This document shows, in pieces, positions 11,903 to 22,960 of a stretch of DNA of 64,000 nt (position 1 is the stretch's first letter; every line of letters starts with the position of its first letter). The notes under the pieces were generated by a model. It saw nothing but the letters and a program-made list of their open reading frames with translations. It was not told where the DNA came from and did no database searches. The position numbers were made by a program, and so were the translations under genes. Source of the stretch: Lophium mytilinum (taxonomy: Eukaryota > Ascomycota > Dothideomycetes > Mytilinidiales > Mytilinidiaceae); contig MU004187.1 in the NCBI GenBank assembly GCA_010093605.1, forward strand, positions 1,434,018-1,498,017, read 5' to 3'.

Positions 11903-12517
11903 ATGTGCGGCACCGACTGTTTCCTCTGCTTGCTCTCCATCCTCTTCCCCCCCATCGGCGGTACGTACCCCAAGCATCCCCGCATAACCCCAAGGCACCC
12001 AACGCCACTCCCCACCCCCTCTATCCTCCCTCTCTCAAACTAACACATCCTCATAGTCTGGGTCAAACGCGGCATCTGCGGCGTCGACTCCCTCATCAAC
12101 ATCGCCCTCTGCTGCCTCGGCTTCCTCCCCGGCCTCCTGCACGCCTGGTACATCATCCTCAAGTACCCGGACCCCTACGACTCGTACACGCGCGTTGACG
12201 GCAACGAGGCCGGCGGCGAGAACGGTGGCCGCACCGTCACGTACTACTATGTGCAGCAGGGCGGAGCGGGCAGTGGGGGACGCAGGGTCCAGCATCACCA
12301 GCAGCGCGGCTATGGCACTGTGAGCTCGCAGCCGACGGCGGGCCAGTTCCCGGGTCAGCAGAGCGGGACTGTAAATAGCTTTTCGCAGCCAAAGGCCCCG
12401 GCGCAGGGACAGGTGCCGGCGGAGGCGCTGGCGGGGGAGGGTAGTTCGCAGCCGCAGGGACCGCCGCCGGCGTATCAGGATGTTATTCAGGGGGATCATA
12501 AGGTGCAGAATCCGTGA
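11903..12517 (+). CDS. PMP3 / UPF0057-family membrane protein with long tail
   Basis: Exons 11,903-11,960 and 12,057-12,517 (GTACGT donor, CTAAC branch, TAG acceptor) give 172 residues. Exon 1 reads MCGTDCFLCLLSILFPPIGG and exon 2 continues VWVKRGICGVDSLINIALCC, so the two hydrophobic helices of the UPF0057 fold occupy about residues 5-55. In yeast Pmp3 this family sits in the plasma membrane and affects membrane potential and salt tolerance. The usual protein is about 55 residues; here a Gly/Gln/Pro-rich hydrophilic tail of about 115 residues follows and includes PPPAYQD near the end, a PPxY-like motif that could bind WW-domain ubiquitin ligases (inference). It is the first gene beside the RIP block. 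Confidence 0.88.
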
Positions 12518-12808
12518 GGGGGGCGCGAGGGGTGGTGGTATGATATCAGTGTGGGATATAATGGGAGCGAGTCGTGGGCGTTGTGGTTTTCGTGGACACG
12601 TTATGGCGCTGAGGGACTTTAAATGCGTTAGGGTATCACTTTTGGGCGCTGGGTAAGCGGTTTCACCGCTCGAATCATAAACAATCCACACATATGTGCC
12701 CAGGGTCTTAGCGGCGTGTGTTAAACAGCATCATCGATTGGGTCTTGCTCCAGGGCTTGAAAGGCTAGAAGATTCGAAGATGAGTTTCATGAATAATGGA
12801 TGAAGCGT

Positions 12809-14076
12809 CTATTCTTTGCCTCCCAGGTATCTATATACAACAGAGAAATCCTTGCCTTTGCAGTTCTCGTCTGCATCAGTCTCATCATACAGTTGCTTGG
12901 CGGCGTCGCCCAGAACGACCTTGATGTTTGCCTCCTTTGCAGCCTTCAGGGCCAGCTTGAGGTCTTTGTTGGCGAGAGCCACCCCGAAACCGCCCTCATA
13001 GCCTCGAGAAGCGGGAGAACCTTCAACGACGCCCGGAACAGGGTTGTTGACCTCACTCGGCCAGCATTTGCCGGTACTAATGTTGATCATGCCAGCAAGA
13101 GCTTTAGGATCGAGGCCCCATTGGATACCCATGTTCATGGCTTCGGCGGTGGCGATGTTGTTCAGGGCTAGGAGATAGTTGTTGGCAAGCTTGCCGTGAA
13201 GACCGGCACCCTGTTCGCCCAAATGCAGTACGCGACGACCCATCATAGACAGAACTTCCGTAGCACGATCAACAACGTCTGCACTAGCACCAATCATGAA
13301 CGTCAGAGTACCAGCTTGAGCACCGACTACGCCGCCAGACATGGGAGAGTCGATGAATTTGCCTTGGCCAGAAAGCTTTGCCGCGTTTGCGACTTCACGC
13401 GAGGTCGTGGGGTCGATAGTTGAGCAGTCGATGAAGAGGCGTTCCTTGGCAATTCCGTCCTTCAGCAGGCTTGGTGGTTGTAGCATATGCTTGTATACGC
13501 CTGCTACGTGGTGTGGCTCTGGTAGAACAGTGATGACACATTCCTTTGAAGTGTCAACGGAGAATAGAACACGTGACAAGGCAAAATGGTGATAGGATTA
13601 AGGAATCAGAGGATTGGCTTTGTATGTATAGAATCAGAAAAAAAGGGCTACAAAACGTAGCCCCCAACTTAGATCATTGATAGAACATATTCATCATATG
13701 AGAGGGGTGGTGTATAAGAGACGTGTGCACGAACCGACTTTTCTGCAACTTCTCGCACGTTCTCGGCGACGATGACACCCTCGGAATGCTCACCAAGGAA
13801 CTGTTTTGTGGCATCGAGATTGACGTCTTGAACGATCAGTGTGTCGGTGGCCGGTAGCTTCGCTCGTAGGTTCTTCGCCATGGGATATCCTGAGTACTGT
13901 GAGCGGGAATGGACGTCATGTGAGCGCGGAGCATAGTTACCCATGCGTCCAAGACCTATGAAGCCCCATACGGTCTGCATGTTCTGCGAGTTGGAGAAGC
14001 ATCGTCGCTGAGTATGCCTTACAGCAGTCGGGGCGAGGCGCCGCAGAGGCGACACAATGGCTGAAGCTGCACGCAT
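12809..14076 (-). CDS. 3-hydroxyisobutyrate dehydrogenase, mitochondrial
   Basis: Exons 14,076-13,941, 13,889-13,735 and 13,543-12,809 give 341 residues. The enzyme oxidises 3-hydroxyisobutyrate to methylmalonate semialdehyde with NAD+ in valine breakdown. Residues 1-30 are Arg/Ser/Ala-rich without acids (MRAASAIVSPLRRLAP), a likely mitochondrial presequence. The NAD-binding GLGRMGYPMAKNL is rebuilt across intron 1. DSPMSGGVVGAQAGTL is the substrate-binding loop, and GAGLHGKLANNYLL carries the catalytic Lys. Intron 2 (191 bp) has the rare donor GTTCGT and is long for this genome. An in-frame ATG 45 bp upstream is possible but would bury the presequence. Divergent from DDB1. Confidence 0.9.
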
Positions 14077-14929
14077 CTCGCTTGTCCCTGAGAAAATGGG
14101 TTGTAGGTGTAGAGAGCACAATCAGGAGAGGTGCTGTGGGAGCTGCAGTGTTGCTGGAATGGGCCCACAATCGTCTCCGCAACTTAGTTCATCCAGAACC
14201 GAGGATGTCGCAGCAGAGATCCGCGAGAGCCGCTGGGCCTATGTATCTGGGTATCCCCGCGGCAGGAGGAAGGCTGTCGCCCATCGCTGACACTGCCGCT
14301 GTAGTGCGGTAGCCCATTGCGTGCAGTGCTGCAGGTCGATCTGCTTTCGGAAATCCGCTTCGAGGTCGGTGGGTTCTGGCGCGAAGTTGTCACGGTTGTG
14401 TGTTTGGGAGAGGAAAATTCTCTGTGCGTTGGCGGAGATGGTTTTCCTTGCGTGCGATACACGTGACTTGAGGGCCTCACTGAAATTAGCATCTTAAAGT
14501 GCGGAGCGAAGGCATTTCTTGAGTCTTATGAGTCGTTATGTTAGGGTCCATCTAGATGTGCTTTCCCATCCACTTCAGCGCTGGATGGCATTCGAGCCAC
14601 AACGGGCGTAGCGCGACACGTACTTTTAACGGACACCTCACCCTGCGTTTACTTTGACCACAGATTATAATTAATCCTGTGGATTCGAGATTGAGTATCC
14701 GTCCCGAGGATCTTAAATACACCGGCTTTTCGATTTGTGCCCTGTGGTTGTTCGTGCCGGCGGTGAATTGCGTATACCCCACCTTGGCCGTCACGTCGAG
14801 CTCGCGTGAAGCCCAAAGCCCTCGCAACGGCGTTAATGACGTGAATACCTCCGAACGACCTCAGCGACGATGATTGCTCATCCAAATTGATATTACCTCT
14901 CCGAGCTGTAGCCGGCCTTCAACTTCATC
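14077..14929. promoter_or_regulatory. Divergent promoter region of HIBADH and DDB1
   Basis: 853 bp between two outward-facing start codons. Only short chance frames are present. I see no repeat or recognisable operator; both genes' promoters must lie here. Confidence 0.6.
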
Positions 14930-17900
14930 ATGGCGTATTTAGCTCCTATCCACCGCCCGAGCAGCATCCGCCATGCGCTCAAGCTGAATTTCTTGAGCGC
15001 GGCGGAGGAAAGCCTAGTCGTCGCGTAGGCAGTCTTCAAACCCCCAGTGCCTCTATCATTCTAATCATCTATCTCACAGGAAAGCCAACTGCCTCGAGTT
15101 CTACTCCCAAAGCCCTGATGGGCTCGCCCTCCAGCATTCGAAAGCCATCTATGGCAAAGTTACCATGCTTCAAAAGCTTCGACAAGCAACCTCAACAACG
15201 GACCATCTCTTCGTCGGCACCGACAGACAGATGTACTTTACGTTATCATGGAATCCTACCACGAAGCAACTTCAAACCGAGAGGAAATACGTGAGCGTAG
15301 CGGATAATTCCGCGAGAGAAGCCCAGACGGGAAACCGATGCCACATCGACCCCACCGGGCGGTTCATGACAATAGAGGTGTACGAAGGAATCATCAATGT
15401 GGTACCGCTGGTCCAGAGAGGCAAGAAGAAGAAGGACGCAGAGATTGCAAATATGGGGGAGCCACTCCCAACACGAATAGACGAGCTATTCGTCCGTTCG
15501 TCAACCTTCCTCCACCCCAGATCACCACAGCTGGACAAGCCGAAACTCGCCCTTCTGTACGAAGACTCGATGTCCAGAGTAAAGTTGAAGCTACGGGAAG
15601 TTGACTTTGCGAACGCCCCTGGGAACGGGGACATGGTCAAGCTTGACGAGATCCAGGAACTACAGGAAGAGCTGGAACTTGGAGCGAGTCACATTATTCC
15701 TATATCGGGACCCACATGTAAGTTGGATCTCGAACGTGTGAGCAGCAGAAAATATGCACTGCTGACAGGTGCTAGTTGGGCTTTTGTTATTGGGAGAAAC
15801 TTCCATTTCTTATTACGACGAGACGTCGAATGAAATACACACCAAACCCCTTGATGAGGCTACCATATTCGTCGCTTGGGAGCGTGTCGATAACCAGAGA
15901 TTTGTTCTAGCTGATGACTATGGCAAATTGTACCTGCTAATGCTAGTCTTGGATGAGGAGAAAAACGTTGCGGACTGGAAAATGGATGTGATTGGCAAAA
16001 CCACCCGGGCCTCAGTCCTGGTATATTTGGACGGAGGCCAAATCTTCGTCGGCGCCCACCAAGGCGATTCACAGGTAATTAGGATATCCGAGAAGTCCCT
16101 GGAGATCATCCAAACATTTGCGAACATTGCACCAATCCTGGATTTCACAGTTATGGACATGGGAAACAGGTCAAGCGAAGGACAAGCCAACGAATACTCT
16201 TCCGGACAAGCACGGATCGTGACTGGTAGCGGTGCTTATCAAGACGGCAGTCTTCGCAGCGTGAGAAGCGGCGTGGGCCTTGAAGACCTGGGCGTGCTGG
16301 GTGAAATGGAGAACATCTCGAACATCTTTGGTCTGAAATCCTCCTCGTCCGTTGAGTTCATGGATACACTTCTGGTCACGTTTGTAGACGAGTCGAGGTT
16401 ATTCTCCTTTGACGCAAATGGAGAAGTTGAAGAACTCGACAGTTTCAACGGCCTAACTCTGTCCGAAAGCACGCTCTTAGCCTACAATCTGCCCCGGGAT
16501 CGGCTTCTCCAAGTTACCAGATCACGTGTCCAGGTTTCGGATCTTGAAGGCGGTATGGTCATCGCGGAGTGGTCCCCTCCCGACGGGCATCCCATTACTG
16601 CTGCCTCTGCAAACGACAAGAGCGTCCTACTGTCTTGTGGAGGCGTGCTGCTATTTGTGCTAGATGTTACCAATGGCATCAGGCCCGCAGCAGCAGAAAC
16701 AGTCGCAGTGAGATTTGGAGCCGACACACAGGTGTCATGTATCGCCCTTCCAACCACTACTCAGAAACCAATAGCGTTCCTTGGGTTCTGGCAACAGGCG
16801 AGGGTTTCCATCGTCGATCTGATTACTCTCGAGCCGATTCACACAGTCACTGTTGCAGAGAACTCCGTCCCAAGGTCCATGATCCTTACAACCATATTCC
16901 AAGATCAACCACCATTTTTGTTCATTGCAATGGCTGACGGAAATGTCGTCACGTATTCAATGAACCCGAATACTTATGAGCTGTCTGGGAAGAAGACTAT
17001 CATTCTAGGGACGCAAGAGGCAAACTTTCGCGCCTTACCGAGAGGAGATGGCACATTCAACATCTTCGCCACGTGTGAGCAGCCTAGCTTAATCTATGGA
17101 TCCGAGAACCGACTGGTATACTCGGCGGTTACTGCAGAGAAGGCAGTCTCCGTCTGCTCATTTGACTCGGAAGCCTACCCGGGCGCAATTGCAATCGCAA
17201 CTTCGGAAGATTTAAGAATCGCAGTAGTAGATGCGGAGCGAACTACACACGTCCAAACACTACACCTCAACGAGACCGTCCGGCGGATAGCATATTCGCC
17301 AGCACTAAAAGCGTTCGGCTTGGGAACCATTAAGCGGATATTGAAGAACGGAGTCGAGATAATGCAGAGTCATTTTAAACTCGCAGACGAGGTACTTTTC
17401 AAAGAGCTTGATACGTACCCCTTGAACGAAGACGAACTGGTGGAGAGCATTATGAGGTGCGAATTAGACGATGGAAGCGGAGGTCTCGCTGAGAGATTTG
17501 TCATAGGGACAGCGTATCTTGACGATGAGCAAGACACGTCCCAACGCGGCCGAATAATCGTCCTGGAAGTCACAGCAGATAGCAAACTCAAGGAAGTCGG
17601 GGAGCTGTCCCTCAGGGGTGGATGCAGGTGTTTAGCTATGATCGAAGGCAAGATTGTCGCTGCACTCATCAAGACTGTAAGTAAACACCGTAGCCAAACC
17701 GTATGCAATCTTACTAATTTGGATCTCAGGTTGTTATCTATGCCTTCGAGTACACGACGCCGAGCAAACCCTTCTTCAACAAAGTTGCCAGCTACCGCAC
17801 TGCAACTGCACCGATCGACGTCACCGTCACCGGCAACACCATCGCTATTGCAGACCTGATGAAGAGCGTTTCCGTGGTCGAATACAACCGGGGCGAGGCA

Positions 17901-18555
17901 GGTCTCCCCGACACCTTGACAGAGATCGCCCGCCACTTCCAGACCACCTGGGGAACGGCAGTTGCCGAAGTCGACGACGACACATACCTCGAGAGCGACG
18001 CAGAGGGTAACCTGATTGTGCTGAAACGCGACACCAACGCAGCCACTCTCGATGACAGGCGCAGACTGCAGGTTACTAGCGAGATGCTACTTGGAGAGTT
18101 GGTGAACAGGATACGCCGCATTGACGTCGCAACAAGTCCGGAAGCATTTGTAATTCCCAGAGCTTTCGTCGCAACTGTAAGTTATTTAAACTCCCTCCCT
18201 CCGTCTCTTTCTTCGAAGTCACATAAGATAGTGCATTGCTAACAATGTGTCCCCACAGGTGGAAGGCTCCATCTACCTCTTCGCGCTCATCAACAGCCAA
18301 TACCAGAACCTCCTCATCAGCCTACAATCCAATCTCGCCGAGCTGATTCAAAGCCCCGGCGACGTCGAGTTCAACTCTTATCGAGCGTTTAAGAACCATG
18401 TTCGCGAGTCGAGCGAGCCGGAGCGGTTCGTAGATGGCGAGCTTATTGAGCGGTTCTTAGACTGCAGCCCAGAGATTCAAGAGAAGGTGGTCCAGGGTTT
18501 AGGGGACGTAGAGGACGTTCGAGCGATGGTTGAGTCGCTAAGGAGATTGCATTAG
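14930..18555 (+). CDS. DDB1: DNA damage-binding protein 1 (DDB1)
   Basis: Five exons (14,930-15,024; 15,080-15,717; 15,776-17,676; 17,730-18,176; 18,259-18,555) give 1,125 residues, close to the ~1,140 of animal DDB1. The start MAYLAPIHRPSSIRHA leads into the first beta-propeller, with SQSPDGLAL and IYGKVTMLQKL; LLLLGETSISYY follows intron 2. The C-terminal part (FNKVASYRT, EYNRGEAGLPDTL, VEGSIYLFALI, then ERFLDCSPEIQEKV) is the CPSF_A region and helical end. DDB1 is the adaptor of CUL4 ubiquitin ligases in nucleotide-excision repair and chromatin control. All introns are 53-82 bp with GT-AG ends; intron 2 uses the second AG, which alone keeps the frame. Confidence 0.93.
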
Positions 18556-19538
18556 GTGAAGTCTTGACGGCCTGCTGTTCATGGGTAGGCGGATTGAGCA
18601 TGGCTGGGTATGATTAGAACGAGAGCTTAGGTCGTTGGGCCCAACAGAGGAGGCAGTTCAGGAAATACAAATCATTGCGTTTGGTCTAGCACTGATTCCC
18701 TCCCGGGAACCTTGTTTCGGCCTTCATGTTGCAAACGCTGACACTACGAATAACACCGCTCGTCTTCTAAGCGTACAGTGTAGGTACCAGTCAAAGCGGC
18801 AGCCTAAGCAATATGCCTGACGCTGGCGCTAACTCGAATACATACAATCACGGAATAAGACCCTCTTAACCTGACCACAGCGTTTCCACAGCGCATGCTC
18901 ATGTTAGACACGCTTTCGGTACAAGTTGTATCATTTAGGCCCAAAGCGTAGACTGCGACTCCTCTCCTCCCCCTCTGAACAACCACGCTTTCTGTGTAAG
19001 ATGTTACTTTTCTATCAAAAGCGTGACCCCTACAGCTAGATATATCAAACACGCTTTTGGTCCGACATCTAACAAATGCACGATAAACGTGTGTTACCTG
19101 CTAGCCTTAACCCCTGTCCGTCCCATATACCGACGCTATCGGTCTAAAATGTAGTACTTGAACTGGAGGTGGGCGCTCTCCCCCTCATCTTGAATCCCTT
19201 GTCTAATTACGCCTCCGCCTAAATTGTCACGTTTCGACTAGAAGCGTAGATTATGTCCCCCCAACCCCCGAGCCCTAACGAGCCACGCTATTAGTAGAGG
19301 AAGTGCTTTTTTGGCCAGGCGAATGTAGTATGCTCTGCCACCCTATCTTCTTGCTTCACGCCTGCGGTTAATGATGGAATCATAAGACCGGAAGTGTACG
19401 TTGTGTAGATGAAGTACGGAGTCGGTTATATGCTTCGTGCCTCACAACACTAAAAAACCAAGAAGTGGAGATTTAGTACTAGTACAAGTTGTCTGTCACA
19501 CTTTTCCAGCAAAACCAGGCCAAGCTCTCAATCTTCTT
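18556..19538. other. Intergenic region holding a degenerate tandem array
   Basis: DDB1 (plus) and P450nor (minus) converge here. No gene is supported. The centre is occupied by the diverged repeat array listed separately. Confidence 0.6.
18870..19290. repeat. Degenerate tandem repeat with paired CACGCTTT / AAAGCGTG motifs
   Basis: CACGCTTT starts diverged units at about 18,909, 18,983 and 19,050. Weaker starts (GACGCTAT, CACGTTTC, CACGCTAT) follow at about 19,130, 19,228 and 19,285. In the first two units a mirrored AAAGCG(T/TG) lies 35-40 bp further on (about 18,943 and 19,018), so each unit is a weak inverted pair. The ~50-bp cores align to each other while the linkers vary from 15 to 40 bp. 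Purpose unknown; an old minisatellite is the simplest reading. Confidence 0.55.
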
Positions 19539-21177
19539 TCAGAACAGAATCGGCAACTCCGTAATCCCAACGTCCTTGGTCGGCGACGAGTACTTAATCT
19601 CCTCGAACGGAATAGCTAAGCGGAGGTTCGGGAGTCTCTTAAAGAGCGTAGCTACACAATCACCGCAAACTTTCGTCAGCTAACGCCCATAACCATATGC
19701 CAAAAGAAGAGCACGAGCTTACCAAATACAATCTCCAACTCCGCCCGCGCGAGCCACTCCGCAACACACCGATGCTCTCCCCAGCCATAACCCAGTGCCT
19801 CTTCGTCACCTCGCTTCCGGTGCATATCAAAGACATCCGGATTCGGAAAGACGTCTTCATCTCGGTTCGCAGACTGATTCGAGGCTATGATGCCTTCGCC
19901 CGCCTTTATCAACTTGCCGCCCAACATGATATCGACTTTTGCGACGCGGCGTGTGGCCATAGCGGAGCCGGTGTGGAAGCGACAAAGCTCTTCTACGAAG
20001 ACTTGAGCTAAACCTGGATCGGTTTTGAGGTCGGCGAGCTGGTCTGGGTGTTGGAGGAGCGTCACGACGCCCTAGTGGGTTAGTGTTTGACGCCAGTGAT
20101 GGCGGAAAATGCTTACTAGATTGATCATGTTGACCATTGTCGCGTTGCCAGCTACTAGCATGAGGAATGCCATTTGCACTGCGTCCGATTTGTCGATGTG
20201 ACCTGGTTTGACCTTTGTCTAATTAGCATATGAATGGATACGCGAGTCAACGAGCATACCTGTTCTACGACCAGCTTGCTGATGAGATCTTCCTTAGGTT
20301 CGGATGATCTTTGGTCTACGAGTTTTCCGATGTAATCCAGAAGCTCCCTGAGGGACGTAAGAGACTGGCTTGAAACTTTGGCGCGGCTAGAAGCTCTGCG
20401 CCAGAGCCTGGTCTGCCTGGCAATACGTACTTATTCGCACTCGACGCCTCCGTCGCTGTTGCGCTTCCGTTGCTCCGAATTGCATTCTGCTCCGTAAGGT
20501 AGGCCAGGTCTTCGAATGGCACTCCTAGAATACCGTATATGATCTGAACAAGCTATAGTCAGCGCTAATACCGCATGAGAGTTTCATATCGCCAACATAC
20601 ATAGGAAGGAACCGGCAATGCGAGCTTCTCGACAAGATCAACCGGCGTTTCACCTCCAGCTGCCACCATGGCATCCAATATACGATCGACAGTGGCTTGA
20701 ATATGCGGTCGAAGGTTCTCAACCCTCTCTTTGGTGAAAATGGGCGCGACCATGCCTCTTTGCTGCATGTGCTGCGGAGGATCCATGTCGACGAATGTGG
20801 GCTTGTTCTTTGCCGCAGCTTTCCCGCCTGCACTCATTTCCGGGAATCCGGGACGAGTCCGTTCCTGATATTGTCAGCGCTGGGTTTCACAAGGGAAGTG
20901 TCTTCTGTTCGAAGAAATCCGCGGCGGAAAAGGGCGTACTTTGGATAGCCGTTGGTCTGTCAAGACACTGCAGGCGTCTTGGTGTTTTACTACCAACCAA
21001 GGATGGCTTCCGTCCCATAGCTCGACTCGAGATACAGGCTCTGTAGCACGAAGCCTTGCAGATTCCGCAGGAGGCTCTGCCGCGGCTGGTCTGGCGAAGG
21101 GGAATTTCGGAGGGGCTGTAGCAGTCAGAGAAATTTCCTTGGATGTCTCGAAGATACTCACAAGAGATAGCGGCCAT
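19539..21177 (-). CDS. Cytochrome P450nor, nitric oxide reductase (CYP55 family)
   Basis: Eight exons (21,177-21,162; 21,115-20,940; 20,864-20,601; 20,543-20,431; 20,347-20,260; 20,212-20,117; 20,071-19,723; 19,651-19,539) give 404 residues, against 403 for the Fusarium enzyme. It reduces two NO to N2O using NAD(P)H directly, the last step of fungal denitrification. Visible are TFVDMDPPQHM, ALPVPSY-IIYGILGVPF, the I-helix AGNATMVNM, ASNQSANRDEDVF and the haem loop LGYGWGEHRCVAEWLA with Cys353. Ser287 and Asp394 fall where the proton-relay residues of P450nor are expected. The last exon ends KDVGITELPILF. No stretch is broken although the gene looks shattered until spliced. The N-terminus (MAAISSPPKFPFARP) shows no clear targeting signal. 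No nitrite reductase gene is in the window. Confidence 0.92.
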
Positions 21178-21297
21178 TGTAGATTCGCAATGGAAGCGTC
21201 TTGAGAAGTTCAATATAGGAGAGTGTTTGCTGATTGGCTGTAACGTTAAACTCCTGTACACTGGATATATCGAGATTTCTGTTCTTCCACCAACACT

Positions 21298-21305
21298 CTT
21301 TTATA
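21298..21305 (-). promoter_or_regulatory. Candidate TATA box of P450nor
   Basis: TATAAAAG on the minus strand, about 120 bp upstream of the start codon at 21,177. Confidence 0.45.
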
Positions 21306-21429
21306 GAAATATTCGGTATATCGCAGCCTACACAGACCGCTTGGTCAACATGACTCATCCCTATCATCAGGCCATCCTGAAATAATACTATACGGATCTC
21401 ACGTCGATGGCGCTCGGTGTTGTTGTCAG

Positions 21430-22420
21430 CTACCTCTGCATCTCCTCGGGAGACAGGGGTCTACAGCGAGTCCCGTTCCGCGCCGTTACCAAGGACGGCT
21501 TATTAAACATCCACGAGAATGGTTGGGTAATACTCTTACAGCTTCTCCGCACGAAACTCAATGGCACATGCTTGTATTCCAAGACAAATGAGTCGAGATC
21601 ATGAAGGACTCCCGGGGCTTCGACAACGGTCTGACGTTTTATAGGAACGTGCTGCAAGGCTACTTCAAGTATTTCCGGTTCCTAAGAGCTCAGTGGTTCT
21701 ATTCATCTTGGTGACATCTCCTTCTCCGACGCTTGAAGCCATCTTCGAGTGTGCAACTCGGAGTTTTGGAAGAGCTGCTCCCACCTGGATCTCTCTTAAG
21801 GCAATTCCAAGTACAGCTATTTCATATTGATTGCTCTTAGATACTATTAGTTGAACAAATGCTATAGTTACTTTTCTGGTAGTTCAATTAACAGCACCCA
21901 GCGACTTTTAAGTTCCCGCAGAAGCTCCGCGTCCGTATATATTTTAGCATGCTCGTCAAGATCGTGGATGCCATGAACGGTATTTTAGTACCCTCTCCTC
22001 ATGTTGCCGTGGTTTACAAAGCACGTTAACTCTCTCTTAGCTCTTCCGTAGCTCGCGCCCCATTCATGCCATCGCTGCCGCCGCCGTTATTACTAGCATT
22101 ACCTAATTTAGTAGGAGGCGGCTCTGTAAGTCCGTTATTAAAACCCCAACGCCGCCGTCAGCGCGGCTTTAAATAGCTGCAACCGTCTTGTGCAAGTAGG
22201 GCAATGCTGTAACTAGGAATTTTCAGGCCTATCCCTTCTCCATGTAGGCGGCGCCCATGAGCTTCGTAACGAGATCGGCTTTAGTATGAGGCTATACGAA
22301 GGCGCGGTCGGCAAGGACTTAGTTCTGGTAGAGCGAGCTGATAATATCCGCGAGGATGCTGGCGCGGTGCGGGAGCGAAGGCAAAACCATCGGTGGCGAC
22401 CGCGAGAAGAGTTCCGGGTG
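21430..22420 (-). pseudogene. Decayed protein-coding relic, unrecognised
   Basis: Three minus-strand pieces read like protein but cannot be joined. About 22,420-22,240 gives RSPPMVLPSLPHRAS...MGAAYMEKG, with TAG at positions that look like former CAG. About 21,985-21,868 gives HDLDEHAKIYTDAELLRELK and ends at TAA. About 21,690-21,430 gives a frame with VLHDLDSFVLEYKHVPLSFV and ends at TAG. The stops fit light RIP of a coding region. I do not recognise the family, and the pieces may come from more than one gene. Confidence 0.35.
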
Positions 22421-22429
22421 TTAGCTAAT

Positions 22430-22960
22430 CAGAGGCGTCGGATTGCGCACGAATAGTCGTGGGATGGGCTCAATGCAGCCCATGCACTCTTTTCAAACTG
22501 TTTAACGCAGAGAGAAAAACAAAAGGGGTGCGCTGATGCGCTGTTGTAAAAGATAGAGTAAAAGAAAATTATATCCAAGGAGCAAAACACCCCCCTCTCG
22601 AAGGAGGGGGTAGCCACCTCGGAGAGGTTTCTCTAATCCAGCCCGCAATTTTTCAATCCATCGAATCTTCACCGGCCACTCTCAGCCTCACGCACTAACT
22701 GCATACAGCCCCTTTTTGCCGGCTTCCAAGCCTCTCGTGCCGCCTCCGAGCCGATTCCCGAAGGAATCAGCTTTTAACACCATAAGTCGAGTCGAGAATC
22801 GCCAACTGCTGGGGTCGAACGCCAGACCAACTTCAAAACCCAGGTGAGGTTTGTCGACGGTGGGTAAAACCCACCTCGCGAGGTGCGGTGCCTGGACTCC
22901 GGCCGACGGGCTTACACTCGGTGTGGCCGACTTTACCAACTGAGCTAAGGGGGAAGTTAG
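22430..22960 (-). ncRNA. tRNA-headed structured segment (SINE-like or ncRNA candidate)
   Basis: On the minus strand from about 22,955 the sequence begins CCCCCTTAGCTCAGTTGGTAAAG, a good Pol III A box. A B-box-like GGCCGGAGTCC follows at tRNA spacing (8 of 11 matches to GGTTCGANTCC). A series of strong hairpins comes next: GGTGGGT..ACCCACC near 22,860, GCTGATTCC-TTCG-GGAATCGGC near 22,760, and CCCCCTC..GAGGGGG near 22,595. It then becomes T-rich. It does not fold as a normal tRNA. A tRNA-derived SINE is the likeliest reading; TTTT runs inside argue against one long Pol III transcript. Confidence 0.4.

Noticed and set aside
12035-12691. 218-codon minus frame opposite PMP3
   Set aside because: Shadow of the Gly/Gln-rich PMP3 tail; low-complexity Arg/Leu composition and no ATG-supported domain.
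19676-20065. P450 fragment read as a truncated pseudogene
   Set aside because: Splicing eight exons restores a full 404-residue enzyme including the last 37 residues after a TAG acceptor.
22860-22957. A functional tRNA gene on the minus strand
   Set aside because: The A box is good, but the acceptor and T arms do not pair and the B box has three mismatches. Kept only as a tRNA-like head.
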